A stretch of DNA of 64,000 nt, from assembly GCF_944383115.1 (NCBI RefSeq), contig NZ_CALWOJ010000155.1, forward strand, positions 1 to 64,000. The letters run 5' to 3'. The notes beneath the pieces are model-generated. The model worked only from the letters and a program-made list of their open reading frames with translations. It did no database searches and had not been told where the DNA came from. Below are positions 15,526 to 26,900 of the stretch, piece after piece. Position numbers and translations under genes: made by a program. Each line of letters begins with the position of its first letter. The first letter of the stretch is position 1. This DNA comes from an uncultured Flavonifractor sp. (GTDB lineage: Bacteria; Bacillota; Clostridia; Oscillospirales; Oscillospiraceae).

Positions 15526-18500
15526 TCATGCCAGCTCCCGATACAGGAAGGTCACGGCCTGGGCGCGGGTTACAACCACGTCGGGGCTGAACTTGTTGCC
15601 GCCGGTGCCGTTGGTGATCTCGTTGGCCACAGCCCAGGTCACAGCATCGGCATACCAGGCGTCGGCGGCCACGTCGTTAAAGCTGCTGCCGGACGCCGCG
15701 GAAGCGCCTGCCGCCCGCCACTGGAAGGTGACGGCCTGGGCCCGGGTCACATCCATATCGGGGCTGAAGGTGGTGGCGCTGGTGCCGTTGGTCACACCGT
15801 TGGCCACAGCCCACAGCACCGCGTCGTAATAGTAGTCGTCCACGCTCACATCGGTGAAGGGGTTGATGCCGTCAGCCTTGGGCGCGCCGTAGGCCCGCCA
15901 CAGGAAGGTGACCATCTGAGCCCGGGAAACCGCCACGTCGGGGCTGAAGGTGGTACCGGCGGCATTGGTGCCGTTGGTGATGCCGTTTTCCACAGCCCAT
16001 AGTACCGCGTCGTAGTAGTAGGCATCGGTGCTGACATCCACAAAGGGACCGGTCGGCGTCTCTGTACTCTTTTCAAAAGAGGCGGTGACCGTCACCTTGC
16101 TCCCGGGCATCTTGAAGGTGTAAACACCCTTGCCCAGGTCATGGAGCTGCAGGGCATTGCCATCTGTCCCGACAACAACAAGGCTGTTCAGTACATAGCC
16201 GTCGTCCGGTGTAACCGTCACGGTGACCGTAGTACCCTTAACTGCATTTCTGTGGCTGATGGTTACCGTTCCGTTTTCCGTTCCGGCGGCAGAAATAGAG
16301 TGTCGGGTAGAGCCGCTATAAATGCGATTCCACTTGGCATAAATCGTCGTTGTGAGGGGCATGGTTCCGCCGGTGAAAGGCGTGGTACACGCCTCGTCTG
16401 TGTACCAGCCGGCGAATTGATAGCCGCCACGAATGGGCGTAATATCGCTGAGGTTGATGCTGCTGGCATAATCCGCGGTAATGGTCATAAATTCGCTGCC
16501 ATCGCTGAACTTGCCGCCGTTGGCATCAAGGGTCAGTACTTGCTCATCTACCATCCAGATGCCGGTGAGGGTGATATCGCCCAGAGTGCCCTGGGAGATC
16601 TCCGCCCCTGTGGCAGGCAGCAGATAGGACACGCCGTCCACCACCATAGTCCAGCCAGCGAAGGTGTAGCCCTCACGCATAGGTGCAGTCAGGGGGATGG
16701 CCTCATTGCCGGTATCATCAACCGTATAGCTGATGGGGTTGCCCTCGACCTGATCGTAGGAATTGGGATAGGTAATGGTGTAGGTGATCATCTCCCAATG
16801 GGCTGTGTACGCTCTAGCGCCGGTGCTGCCCTTGGACACGGTAACGACTGTCTGGGGTTCGGTCTGTCCGTCCCAGGTCCAGCCGGTAAACTCGTAACCG
16901 GGCTTGGTGGGAGCGATCAGGGTGAAGGTGGGCGTCTCCACATGGTAGCTGACAGGGTTGCCCGGGTCCTCAGCGCCTTCGCCAATGTTATAGGTGATGG
17001 TGTAGCTCTCCCGAACCCATTTGGCGTAGTAGGTGGCGTTTTCGCTGGGCATCGTGGCGGGGAAAGACTCCACCTTGGTACGCAGGGCTGCATCGGAATA
17101 CCAGCCTTCAAAGGTGTAGCCGGTGCGGGTGGGATCGGCGGGTTTGGTAACAGATGCTTCTGCTGTCTCAATGATAGGCTCAATGGTCGTGCCGCCATTG
17201 GTTACAAAGGAGAGTACCTTCTTGCTGGAATCCTCTGCCGAAAGGATGGTGTAGTACCCCAGGGTCAGGGCCTCGTTGGCGTAGCCCTCCTTGGTGATCT
17301 CCACGGTGACCAGGTAGCTGCCCGCTGCGGTGGGAACATCGGTGCTTTCCCCATACTTCACCGTGTAGCCGTCCTCCAGAGAAGGCGCGGCGGCGGGCTG
17401 GTTCAGGGTGACGGGGGTGACGCCTTCCGTGCTGCCCTCATTCACCGGCTCGCTGAGGATAAACCAACTCTCATCGGCCTCCAGGGCGGTGATGGTAAAG
17501 TCAGCCTGGCTGTACACTGTTCCGCCCTCATAGGTCAGCTGCCAGTACACCGTGTAGTTGCCGGGATTCTTGCATGCGGGGCTTGTCTCCAGCCAGGTTT
17601 CCCCGTCCGTGCTGTATTTTACCGTTGCTCCTTCGGGTCCGATCACATTGATACCATGATCCGTGCCGTCATAGGAGACATCCTCCCCACCGGTGATGGT
17701 GATTTCAGTAACCCAGTTCATAGAAGTATTTGTGAACAGATTGCTGTTGGCAAAGTCGTATCCGTCAGGTACCGTCAGGCTGCGCAGAACCTGAGAGTCA
17801 AAAAATTTATGTACTCCGTTGTCGTAGCCGGTATCGGCCTGGTTCAGCATACCATGAACGGTCATTTCCTCTATGGGCGCCGCTGCCAGGAAATAAGTGT
17901 CCACGCTCTTCAGGGTGGAGGGCAGGGTGATGCTGGTCAACTTTTTGGTATTGTAGACAGCCATAGGCGACATGGCGGTCACGCCCTCGGGAATCACCAG
18001 CGCAGCCTCTCTGCCCATCGGGCACAGGATCAGGGTCTTACCGTCGGCAGTGTAGAGCGCCCCATCTACCGACTTGAAAGCTGTGCTGCCTGCTGCCACA
18101 TGGATCTCCTGGAATGCCGCATCTTCAAAGGCGCGGCCACCGATCACCGCGAGGTTGGCGTTCAGGGTCAAACTGGACAGGCGGGAACTGGAAAACGCGG
18201 CGCTGGAGATGGTCTCGCAAGTGTCCAACAGGGTATGACTGCCGGTTTTCTTTGTGGGACATTGGAGCAGTGTCGTGCCATCGGAAGTGTAAAGCACCCC
18301 ATCGTAGCTCAGAAAAGCGGTGTTGCCTTCTTCAACCTCGATCGTCTCCAAGTTAAACAGGTAATTGCCGGTGGTGAAAGCCGTTACCTGCTTCCCAAGC
18401 CAAAGACTCTTGATACGGGCGTTGTAGAGCCCGTCAACGGCGGTGGCATATTTGACCTCCAACCTTTCAATGCCCGAGAGCAGATAGATAACGCTTCCGG

Positions 18501-21500
18501 AAATCACAGTAATGTTCGGATCAAAGGCCACCTGAGTGACGGTGCTGCGGTATGTCAGCAAGGGCTCCTCGTTCCACGCTGACCGTACAGGCCCGCTGGC
18601 CGTACCCTTGCCGGCGTAGACCAATTTGGTGCCGTCGTCGTAGATGTAGCCGCGGGTATTATTATTTCCTTCGTTTCCGCTGAAAATATGCTGAGCCTGA
18701 GGAATGGTGATGCTGCCGCCGGAAGACAGCTGGGTCACATTGTCGTTCACATCCACAGTGACCGCATTGCTTGAGTTGTTTGTGATGGTGGATTCTTCGC
18801 TCAGGTTTGCACCATAGACCGCCAGGGTGCGGTTTCCCACGCCGGTAATGGTGTAGTTGCCCTGGGTAATGCTTCCGCTTTGAGTGACAGTAATACCTGC
18901 CTCGGTCTCAGGGTTCAGCTTAATCTTCTCACTGGTCAGGACTCCTCTGGCCGCATCCGGGGTACTGGAGCTGCCAAAGTTGACGGTACCATTGATCGTA
19001 CGGATATTCAGAGTGGCTGCGTCCGTGGAGATGTTCCACTCGTCATTGGGGTCGTTCTGGTTGATGATGAGGGTGGGGCTGCCGCCCTCGACGGTGACGC
19101 TGCCGTTGGGGGCAAAGCCAGTGATCAGGAAGGTGCCGGAAGTCGTCAGTGTAGATTCGTTCCCGCCCTGAGCGTAGGAGTAGGTGTTGTCACTCTCGTG
19201 ATAGGAAATCGTCGCATTTCCCAGCGAGAGGTTGATGGTGGAAATCTCAGCGTTGCCGCTGCCGGCGTCGCCCTTCTCTACCTCTATGCTGGCGGAAACA
19301 GTCTTGCCGTCAGCCGTTGCCGTCAGGGTTACGGTGTAGGGGGCGTTGCCCGGCAGAAGGGTCAGGTGGTAGTCGGAGAATTTTGCGTATTGATCCAGCA
19401 CATCCTCTCCCACCGGGTTTCCATCTTTGACCGCGCTCAGATCATAGGTAATGACCGGCAGCTCGGGGTGGATAGGCATACCACAGGGGCTGTCGGTAAC
19501 CAGCTGGGCAGCGGGCACGTCGTAGTTCATGCTTACCGGCTGATGGGTTTCATCCTCCAGATTGTGAAGGGTGATACTCTCCGGCAGGCCGGTCTCCCAT
19601 GTGATGCCGCTAACGGCGCTGCAAGAACAGCTGCCGCCGATGAGGGCCAGGTGGCTTTCAGGAATGGTCACGGAAACATTGCTCTGGCTCTCATAGCTGA
19701 CTGTAATGTTTTTCGTATCGCTGGCCAGATAGGTGGTGATGACGCCATTTTCATCGGTGAGGGCAGTCCATTCGTTTTCACCCTCTGCGACTGTGACCTC
19801 CATATTGGCCTTGGGTGTGCCGTCCTCCTCCACGAAATACAGCTTGGTCAGTTCACGGCCTGCAATAGTCCCCGAATAGTTGTCTCCAATGTTGCCGCCG
19901 GTGATAGACAGGGTAGTCGCTTCAAAGGCGGGTGTTTTGCTCGCCACAATCGTGCCGCCGGAAATCGTCACATTCTTTCCGCGCACACCGTTGGTATCGA
20001 TATAACCGCCGGAAATGGTGATGGCGTTGGTTATATCTCCATGCCCCTCACCCAGAGAATGGTTATAATTCCCTCCCGTGTTTCCGGGAATATTGGTAAT
20101 ATGGCCGCCAGAAATATGGATCGCCTGCATGGTAACATTGTATCTGCCAGGCCCAATGCCGGAGGCATATGCACCACCCTTTGCAACAATGGTACCCGAC
20201 TTGATATTGACCGTTCCGGCATGAACTGTTTTAGATCCGCCAATACCTGCGGATTCATTGCCGCCTGTGGCGTTCAGGGTACCATAGCTGTCAGGTTGGC
20301 CCTCCGGGACCTGGATGTTGACGGTACTGTTTTGCCCAATCTCAAGGGCGGCATAATTGGTATTTGCCGACTTGAGGGTATTATTGCCCTCCAGAACCAC
20401 CGTGGCAACGGCATTACTGCTCACAGAGATGGGGCTTCCGGAAGCGTTCGTCAGGCTGACATTTTTCAGCCGGATCGTCGGGTTGCCGCTCTGCACTAGG
20501 ATCTGGCTACTGGTACTGCTGCCGGTAATGGTCAGAGCGTGATCCCCAGCGCCCCACGAAACCTCAGGGCTGTTTCCCTGCTTATAACCACTGCTGGTAA
20601 TGGTAATAGAACCCTCGGTGATGTCCAGCTCATTTTCACCGGCACCGGACACATGGGTGTTTACGGTGATGGCGATCTCAGAACTTTTCACCACATCATT
20701 GGGCCCGGACTTTGCCCGGACATAGACGGTATAGGACTCCTGGTTGGTTTCGCCGTAGACGGTGAGGGTATTGCCCTCGATCTTGGCATACTGGTTCTCC
20801 ACCATGTACTGGCCATTCTTGACCACTTGGGTGATCTCATAGGAGATGTTCTCGTAGTCACCGTGGAAGCCGTCCGGCAGTACGCAGGTGCCCTTGGTGT
20901 AAGAGGCATCCAACCCCAGTGTGGCCGAGCCGTTGATGGCGGTCAGGGCCTGGGGTTTTGTGTTCATGGTCAGGGCACCGGGATTGGCTGCGCAGGTACA
21001 CTCCGCGCCCACAACGCCCTGGCCGTTGGTGATAGCAACATTGTTATAGGTTGCTTCGCCTACTGTGGCGCTGATGGATGTTGTGCCGTTGGCCAGATAG
21101 GTGGTAATTATGCCATTGGCATCGGTCCGGGCGGACCAGGTATGTTCACCTTCCGTGACAGTGACTTCTGTATCCTTTTGAAATTCGCCAGCCTGATTGA
21201 AGAACACCAGCTCTGTCCGGGTGCGATCAGGAATCGAATAAGTCGCATTGTCACAAATATTGCCGCCGGTAATGGACAGACTTGTATACTCAAGGCCGGG
21301 ATTCTTGCTCATGACGATGGTGCCGCCGGAAATCGCAACATTCGTTCCGCGCACACCGTTGGTGTCAAGGTAGCCGCCGGAAATGGTGATGGCGTTGGTT
21401 ATTTTCCCATGTCCCTCACCAAGGGAGTGGTTATAATTCCCGCCCGTGTTTCCGGGGATGTTGGTGATATGGCCGCCAGAAATATGGATCGCTTGCATGG

Positions 21501-23634
21501 TAACATTATACCTGCCAGGCCCAATGCCGGAGGCATATGCACCACCCTTTGCAACAATGGTACCCGACTTGATATTGACCGTTCCGGCATGAACTGTTTT
21601 AGATCCGCCAATACCTGCGGATTCATTGCCGCCTGTGGCGTTCAGGGTACCATAGCTGTCAGGTTGGCCCTCCGGGACCTGGATGTTGACGGTACTGTTT
21701 TGCCCAATCTCAAGGGCGGCATAATTGGTATTTGTCGACTTGAGGGCGTTGTTGCCTTCAAGGATCAATGTGGCAATGGCGGTGCCGCTCACCCTGAAAG
21801 GGCTGTCGGAAGCGTTCGTCAGGCTGACATTTTTCAGCCGGATCGTCGGGTTGCCGCTCTGCACCAGGATCTGGTTACTGGTACTGCTGCCGGTAATGGT
21901 AACTTCTTCACCGGAAGCAGCCTCCTTTACCGTTTCTCCGTCCTGAGTATAGATGGTTCCGCCGTCTGAACCGGCGGTGACGGTGATAGTGCCCTTGTAG
22001 ATGTCCAGTTCGCCTTCTTGTGCCTCCGACTGATAGACGGATACATTGATGTCAATCGGTTCGCTGGTTTTTTTGCTCCCCTCCGGGCCATATTCAGCCT
22101 GTACCTGAACAGTATAGTCCGTGACGCCCTCCACGCGGTTGACCGTAAGGGTATCGACAGAAATGGATGCATATGCGGAGAGTTCTCCCTCCACCGGCGT
22201 CTCGCCCACGGTCACGGAAACCACTTCATAGGAGATGTCCTCATAGTCCCCGTGGAAGCCTTCCGGCAGCACGCAGCCGCTCCTCTGGGCGGACAGCTTC
22301 AGCGTAGCTTCGTTTCGTATCACTTCAAGATCCTGGGACGGGGTAAGCATGGCAAGTGTTCCTGTTGTTCCACAAGTACACTCCGCGCCCACGATACCTT
22401 GACCGTTTGAAATAGAGATCTGCTTTTCGGCTTCATCATCACCCACCTTGACAGTAATAGATTCCGTCGTGTTAGCCAGATAGGTGGTAATCATACCGTT
22501 AGCATCGGTCAGGGCTGTCCAGGTATGCGCATTGTCCCCGCTGCCTTCCGTAACAGTGACCTGTGCATTCTTCAAAAAACCTCCATCTTTATCGAAAAAC
22601 ACCAGTTCTGTCTTGGCGCGGCTATCAATTGTATCAGCATTGTAATAGCCCCCAATGTTGCCGCCGGTCACAGAAACTACAAGTCCTGGATCCCCAAATA
22701 TTGTTCCGCTCCCCAGAATAGTACCGCCTGACATATGAAAAGACGCTATCGCATTGATACCAGGATACGTTCCGGTTGTCTTATCCTGGATCAGTCCCCC
22801 TTCAATGGATACGTCATTCGCAGAAATACTGCTACCATTATTGGAACTACTGGTAATCACTGTGCCGCCTTTAATAGTCACGCTACCGAAATCTGCGCGA
22901 TAACCCGTACCTATCGCAGAAACACGCTGATTCGTGCCCCTTCCGGTTCCTGTGGCATCCACCACACCACTTTCAATTACCAGATTGCCGCCGCCGGTAT
23001 AATTATTATGCCGGCCTGTCGTTCCGTTTCCGTTAGTATACGCATAAGCGTAGGTAGCGTCAAACCCGCCGCCAATACCAGGTACAAATCCACCTCTGCC
23101 TGTAGCGGTAAGAGAACCACCTCCAGTGGAGCAATCCCGGATTGTCAACGTCGCATTCTGGTTAATCTGTATCGCGGCGCCCCGATATTCACCGCCAATA
23201 AGGGTATTGTTTCCTTCCAGAATAACGGTAGCCTTGGCTGCTTTTTCCGTACCTGTTCCCGTTCCACCATAGAGCAGGAGAGCGGGCTGGTAGGAAGCTG
23301 TCGCCGTGATACTCACATTGCCCAGCGTAATGGCAGGGTCGCCGCCCTTGATTACGATCATATTACCGTTGCTGCTGGTGCCGGTGATGGTGAGGGCGTG
23401 TTCTGCTCCCGGCCAGGTTGTTTCTTCTTTTGCAATTGTAGATTCTGCAGTTTCCTTAATAATCAGATCTGTTCCATCAACTGCCAACACACCCTGGCTA
23501 TACCCATTCTCCGTAATGATGATGGAGCCCTGGCCGATATCCAATTCCACCGGCTCCGCTGCCAGCGCCATTGTGGGCAGCTGACCCACCAGCAGACACA
23601 GGCATAAGAAACTCGCCAATAGTCGTTTTCGCAT
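15526..23634 (-). CDS. Giant SLH-anchored repeat surface protein (2,702 residues)
   Basis: A secreted 2,702-residue protein. A signal peptide (residues 1-26, ending ALA) is followed by about three large tandem units of roughly 456 residues, each starting with an ELDI.GSI.I strand and carrying beta-helix-like NISGGTI, GGNI and EGNNTLKS motifs; then a BspA-type leucine-rich region (about 1690-1960), several InlB/Flg_new repeats (GYTFEGWYSD...YYAKW, about 2160-2435), and three C-terminal SLH repeats (about 2530-2702). It should sit on the cell wall through the SLH cassette; adhesion or mucus/glycan binding is an inference from the repeat types. The start follows AAGGAGG. Units 2 and 3 share near-identical DNA. 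No promoter is obvious upstream. Ends near the 22-bp hairpin. Confidence 0.85.
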   Translation of the reverse strand: MRKRLLASFLCLCLLVGQLPTMALAAEPVELDIGQGSIIITENGYSQGVLAVDGTDLIIKETAESTIAKEETTWPGAEHALTITGTSSNGNMIVIKGGDPAITLGNVSITATASYQPALLLYGGTGTGTEKAAKATVILEGNNTLIGGEYRGAAIQINQNATLTIRDCSTGGGSLTATGRGGFVPGIGGGFDATYAYAYTNGNGTTGRHNNYTGGGNLVIESGVVDATGTGRGTNQRVSAIGTGYRADFGSVTIKGGTVITSSSNNGSSISANDVSIEGGLIQDKTTGTYPGINAIASFHMSGGTILGSGTIFGDPGLVVSVTGGNIGGYYNADTIDSRAKTELVFFDKDGGFLKNAQVTVTEGSGDNAHTWTALTDANGMITTYLANTTESITVKVGDDEAEKQISISNGQGIVGAECTCGTTGTLAMLTPSQDLEVIRNEATLKLSAQRSGCVLPEGFHGDYEDISYEVVSVTVGETPVEGELSAYASISVDTLTVNRVEGVTDYTVQVQAEYGPEGSKKTSEPIDINVSVYQSEAQEGELDIYKGTITVTAGSDGGTIYTQDGETVKEAASGEEVTITGSSTSNQILVQSGNPTIRLKNVSLTNASDSPFRVSGTAIATLILEGNNALKSTNTNYAALEIGQNSTVNIQVPEGQPDSYGTLNATGGNESAGIGGSKTVHAGTVNIKSGTIVAKGGAYASGIGPGRYNVTMQAIHISGGHITNIPGNTGGNYNHSLGEGHGKITNAITISGGYLDTNGVRGTNVAISGGTIVMSKNPGLEYTSLSITGGNICDNATYSIPDRTRTELVFFNQAGEFQKDTEVTVTEGEHTWSARTDANGIITTYLANGTTSISATVGEATYNNVAITNGQGVVGAECTCAANPGALTMNTKPQALTAINGSATLGLDASYTKGTCVLPDGFHGDYENISYEITQVVKNGQYMVENQYAKIEGNTLTVYGETNQESYTVYVRAKSGPNDVVKSSEIAITVNTHVSGAGENELDITEGSITITSSGYKQGNSPEVSWGAGDHALTITGSSTSSQILVQSGNPTIRLKNVSLTNASGSPISVSSNAVATVVLEGNNTLKSANTNYAALEIGQNSTVNIQVPEGQPDSYGTLNATGGNESAGIGGSKTVHAGTVNIKSGTIVAKGGAYASGIGPGRYNVTMQAIHISGGHITNIPGNTGGNYNHSLGEGHGDITNAITISGGYIDTNGVRGKNVTISGGTIVASKTPAFEATTLSITGGNIGDNYSGTIAGRELTKLYFVEEDGTPKANMEVTVAEGENEWTALTDENGVITTYLASDTKNITVSYESQSNVSVTIPESHLALIGGSCSCSAVSGITWETGLPESITLHNLEDETHQPVSMNYDVPAAQLVTDSPCGMPIHPELPVITYDLSAVKDGNPVGEDVLDQYAKFSDYHLTLLPGNAPYTVTLTATADGKTVSASIEVEKGDAGSGNAEISTINLSLGNATISYHESDNTYSYAQGGNESTLTTSGTFLITGFAPNGSVTVEGGSPTLIINQNDPNDEWNISTDAATLNIRTINGTVNFGSSSTPDAARGVLTSEKIKLNPETEAGITVTQSGSITQGNYTITGVGNRTLAVYGANLSEESTITNNSSNAVTVDVNDNVTQLSSGGSITIPQAQHIFSGNEGNNNTRGYIYDDGTKLVYAGKGTASGPVRSAWNEEPLLTYRSTVTQVAFDPNITVISGSVIYLLSGIERLEVKYATAVDGLYNARIKSLWLGKQVTAFTTGNYLFNLETIEVEEGNTAFLSYDGVLYTSDGTTLLQCPTKKTGSHTLLDTCETISSAAFSSSRLSSLTLNANLAVIGGRAFEDAAFQEIHVAAGSTAFKSVDGALYTADGKTLILCPMGREAALVIPEGVTAMSPMAVYNTKKLTSITLPSTLKSVDTYFLAAAPIEEMTVHGMLNQADTGYDNGVHKFFDSQVLRSLTVPDGYDFANSNLFTNTSMNWVTEITITGGEDVSYDGTDHGINVIGPEGATVKYSTDGETWLETSPACKNPGNYTVYWQLTYEGGTVYSQADFTITALEADESWFILSEPVNEGSTEGVTPVTLNQPAAAPSLEDGYTVKYGESTDVPTAAGSYLVTVEITKEGYANEALTLGYYTILSAEDSSKKVLSFVTNGGTTIEPIIETAEASVTKPADPTRTGYTFEGWYSDAALRTKVESFPATMPSENATYYAKWVRESYTITYNIGEGAEDPGNPVSYHVETPTFTLIAPTKPGYEFTGWTWDGQTEPQTVVTVSKGSTGARAYTAHWEMITYTITYPNSYDQVEGNPISYTVDDTGNEAIPLTAPMREGYTFAGWTMVVDGVSYLLPATGAEISQGTLGDITLTGIWMVDEQVLTLDANGGKFSDGSEFMTITADYASSINLSDITPIRGGYQFAGWYTDEACTTPFTGGTMPLTTTIYAKWNRIYSGSTRHSISAAGTENGTVTISHRNAVKGTTVTVTVTPDDGYVLNSLVVVGTDGNALQLHDLGKGVYTFKMPGSKVTVTASFEKSTETPTGPFVDVSTDAYYYDAVLWAVENGITNGTNAAGTTFSPDVAVSRAQMVTFLWRAYGAPKADGINPFTDVSVDDYYYDAVLWAVANGVTNGTSATTFSPDMDVTRAQAVTFQWRAAGASAASGSSFNDVAADAWYADAVTWAVANEITNGTGGNKFSPDVVVTRAQAVTFLYRELA
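20040..20530 (-). repeat. Intragenic direct repeat, copy in unit 3
   Basis: This stretch matches 21408-21900 at an in-frame offset of 1,368 bp (456 codons). Between 20144 and 20366 I see no base difference from the partner, whereas the edges drift, pointing to recent duplication or gene conversion. Confidence 0.85.
21408..21900 (-). repeat. Intragenic direct repeat, copy in unit 2
   Basis: Partner of 20040-20530; the no-difference core here runs from 21512 to 21734. It encodes the same GNESAGIGGSKTVHAGTVNI and ITISGGY segments. Confidence 0.85.
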
Positions 23635-23998
23635 TGTTTGGATCCTCCTTTTCCTTCTCCTTTACCTCTGCCATCTCTGCACGGTGCCGCGCCAGTCATT
23701 GCTTGCCGACTCGTCTCGCGCAGATGGGGCGGCTATTTCCGCCCGAAGCGCGGGATACAGCAGAGGCCTGTCATTCATGGCCTTTTTCGCACACCGCCAG
23801 TCGCGCCGAAGTGGCAACCATTTTCATGCGCTGGTATGAGACAATAGTGGAATAAGACCCGAAGCATCAGGAGATGGGGCGCTGCTGTTTGGCAGCGCCC
23901 CGTCTCCTTGAGGGCTATGTATATGCTCAACCAAGACAAGGTGTCCCATATGGGGACACCTTGTCTTAAAAACTCGCTTTTGCGTTCCATCCTGCTGC
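23635..23998. other. Intergenic region with two long hairpins
   Basis: This 364-bp gap between the two giant genes holds two near-perfect inverted repeats: 23869-23910 (GGAGA.GGGGCGCTGC arms) and 23931-23967 (AAGACAAGGTGTCCC arms). Neither is followed by a clear T run on the minus strand, so they may be weak terminators or mRNA-stabilising structures. The AAGGAGG of the downstream giant gene is at its left end. I find no convincing promoter or small gene. Confidence 0.6.
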
Positions 23999-26900
23999 TT
24001 ATATTGCGCCAAAGCGCATGAGCATGGTTGCGGCCTGCGCTCTGGTAGCGTTGCCGGTAGGATCGAGGACGTCCCCATAGCCTTCCACGATCCCCGCGCC
24101 GCAGGCCCACTGCATGGCGGGCACGGCGTATTCGGAAACTTCCGGCGCATCGCTGTAGGACAGGATATTCGTATCCTCCCCCACGCTCACATCATAGTTC
24201 TTATACTGAGCATAGCGGTACAAAATCGCCGCCAACTGCTCCCGGGTGATGTCATCCTCGGGGCCGTACTGTCCGTTTCCGAAGCCTTCCACAATCCCAT
24301 TGGCCGCGGCCCAGTTGACCGCGTCGGCATACCAGGCGCTGTGGGCTACATCGGAAAACACACTTTCACCGGAAACCGCAGGACGGTTTTCCAGGTTATA
24401 GAGGATCTGCACCAGCATAGCGCGGGACAAGGTGTCGTTCGGCCCGAAAATGCCGTTGCCATAGCCCTGCATCAGGCCGTTTTCCACGCAGTAGTGGACG
24501 CCGTCATGGTACCAGGCGTTCCGATCCGCATCGGAGAACTTAGCCATGGGGCAACTCTCGTCCCGGGGGCAATCGGACAAGCCGGTATCCTTCCGGAAGG
24601 TGACAGTGATGGTCACGCTGCCGTTAGGTTGGGTGAAGGTGTAAGCCCCGTCGGTATTGGGGGTTACCGTCACGTCCTTGCCGGTTTTGTCAGTGACGGT
24701 GACGCTGTCCACCACATATCCCTCATCGGGCTTTGGGGTGATGGTCACGTTCTGCCCGTTGGAAGGGTTGCTGGGACTGACGGTGTAGCTTCCGTTCTCA
24801 CTCTCATTTTTCACCGGCGGATAGGTGGGTGTGGAAGGGGCGTTGCGATAGCCCACGGCGTAGGTGGAAAAGTTCTTGACATGGAGGGTGAGAACGGTTT
24901 TGTCCTCGCTGACGGTGAAATACTCCCCGTCTTCGTTTTTGCTGCTCTCACCCTGGGGTACGATCTGGGCCTCGCCGCCGTGCATCCGGGAAATGGTGTA
25001 ATTGTATTTACCCTGGAGTTCTGTGGGCAGGGGCAGCAGGATCTCCAACACCACGCTGGACTGGGTAAGCTCGCTTGTGGACGTGCCGGTTTCATCTGTG
25101 ACAGTCTTGGTCAGGGTGCAGTCCAGGAACAGTGCGAGATTGCTGCCGCCGGCGCTCTGGAGGTCCTTTAAGACATCTTTTTCGATATCGTCCTCCTGCT
25201 GCTCGTCGGCTTTGAAGGTGATCTCCACCTTGCCGCCTGTCTCGGCCGTACTCAGATCATCCTCGGTAAAGCCGGTGTCCAGCTTGCCCACCACGATGTC
25301 CGGGCTGCCGGGTGTTACATCCACGACGGAGTTGGTCACGTACTGGGGCAGAATGGCGTTGCAAGTCCGATCGGTCGTGGTGAGATCCACCATGCTGGTG
25401 ACGGTACGCTGATCCTTGCTCACCACCAGATTGTAGATGCCGGGGAGCAGGTCGTCAAAGCTGTAGGTGCCATCCGCTTCTGTGTGTGTCTCGGCGATCT
25501 TGTTGGCCCCCAGCCACAGGCTGACCACGGCATTTTCTGTGTCCTGCTCACCGCTGCCCGTTTCTTCCTTGATGGTGCCGCTCACTTCAAACACCGCCTG
25601 CCACTGGGCCGTGAAGGTCACGTCGCCATAGGGCGTAGTGAAGCTGTCGCCGGGTTTGTAGGTCTTGCCGCCATACAGCCAGCCGGTAAATTGGTATTTG
25701 GTCTTGGTGTAGCCGCAGTCGGGCAGAGTCTGGGTGCTGCCGCCGGTCAGTTCCAGGGCGGTCATGGTACCGCTGGTGTTTCCGTTCCCGTCAAAAGTCA
25801 CGGTGTACAGGACGGGCCGCGTTTCGGTAATGGTAAAGCTGCCCACCTGCTTGTCGCTGCTGCCGTCGGGGTGACGGTAGTTGCTGTCCTCGGGGAATTC
25901 CACCCAGACTTCATAGGTGCCGGACTGGGTGGGGTTTTCCACCACGTTGCCGTCCTTGTCCTTGTAGGTGACAGTGTAGTCCTTGCCCTCCGTCAGTCCG
26001 GGGACGTTGATGGTGGGCTCGCCGCCGGGCGTAACGGCGTTGTCTGTTACAGTGACGACCACAGGCTTCTTCTGAATCACCAGAGTAGCGGTGTCGTTGG
26101 AAAGCTGATAGTTTGCGAGCGTTACGCAGAGCGGATAGCTGCCCGCGGCGGTTCCGCCGCCGGTGATGATCGCGTTTTCGGCGCTGTCGCCATCCGCAAG
26201 GCCGTCAATAAGTACCCTGACCTGCTGCCCATCGCCGTAGACCTGATTGAGGTTCTGCCAGGTAACGACAGCCTGTTTGGGGGCGATGGTCAGCTCGCCT
26301 ACCTTGGCGGAAGCCGCGCCGCCCGCAAAGCAGAAGTTGGGATCGCTGATGGCGACGGTGATGTCGTAGGTACCCGCCTCGGTTTGGCTGTTCTCGCCGC
26401 CGTAGGTGACGGTATACTTGCCTGCGTCAATTTTTGTAGGCTCGCTCTCCGTCTGGGTCACCGAGGCAGTTTTGGCCGTGTTGTCGTAGGTATGGCTGTT
26501 GCCGGCGACGGTGAAGCTGATGACGGCCTTATTGATGGTCCAGTCGAGGCTCAGGTTTTTGCCGCCGGTGAGGGTGTAGTTGGGATTGCCCAGAGTGGCA
26601 ACCTCCGCTTTGTAGCTGCCGGCGTCGGTCTTTTTGTTGTTCCGATACGTAAGCTCACACTCATCATCGGGTGCCAGATTGTCAATGGTGGCAGTGACGG
26701 TCTTTTCGCCCTTGTCATAGGTAAACGGCTCCGTGTAATCCCAGCTCAGCTCCACCGGGCGCGGGGCGATGGTGTAACTCTGTGTGGTGCCGCTGTCCGG
26801 CAGCTGGTAGTTGGGGTTGTCGAGGCCGGTGGCCTCGGCGGTGTAGCCGCCCGCGTTGGTCTTGCTGCCGTCCTTCACTATGACAGCGCATTGATCCCCT

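Noticed and set aside
20040..21900. CRISPR-like repetition in the giant genes
   Set aside because: The repeats are long, in frame and coding, with no short spacer pattern.
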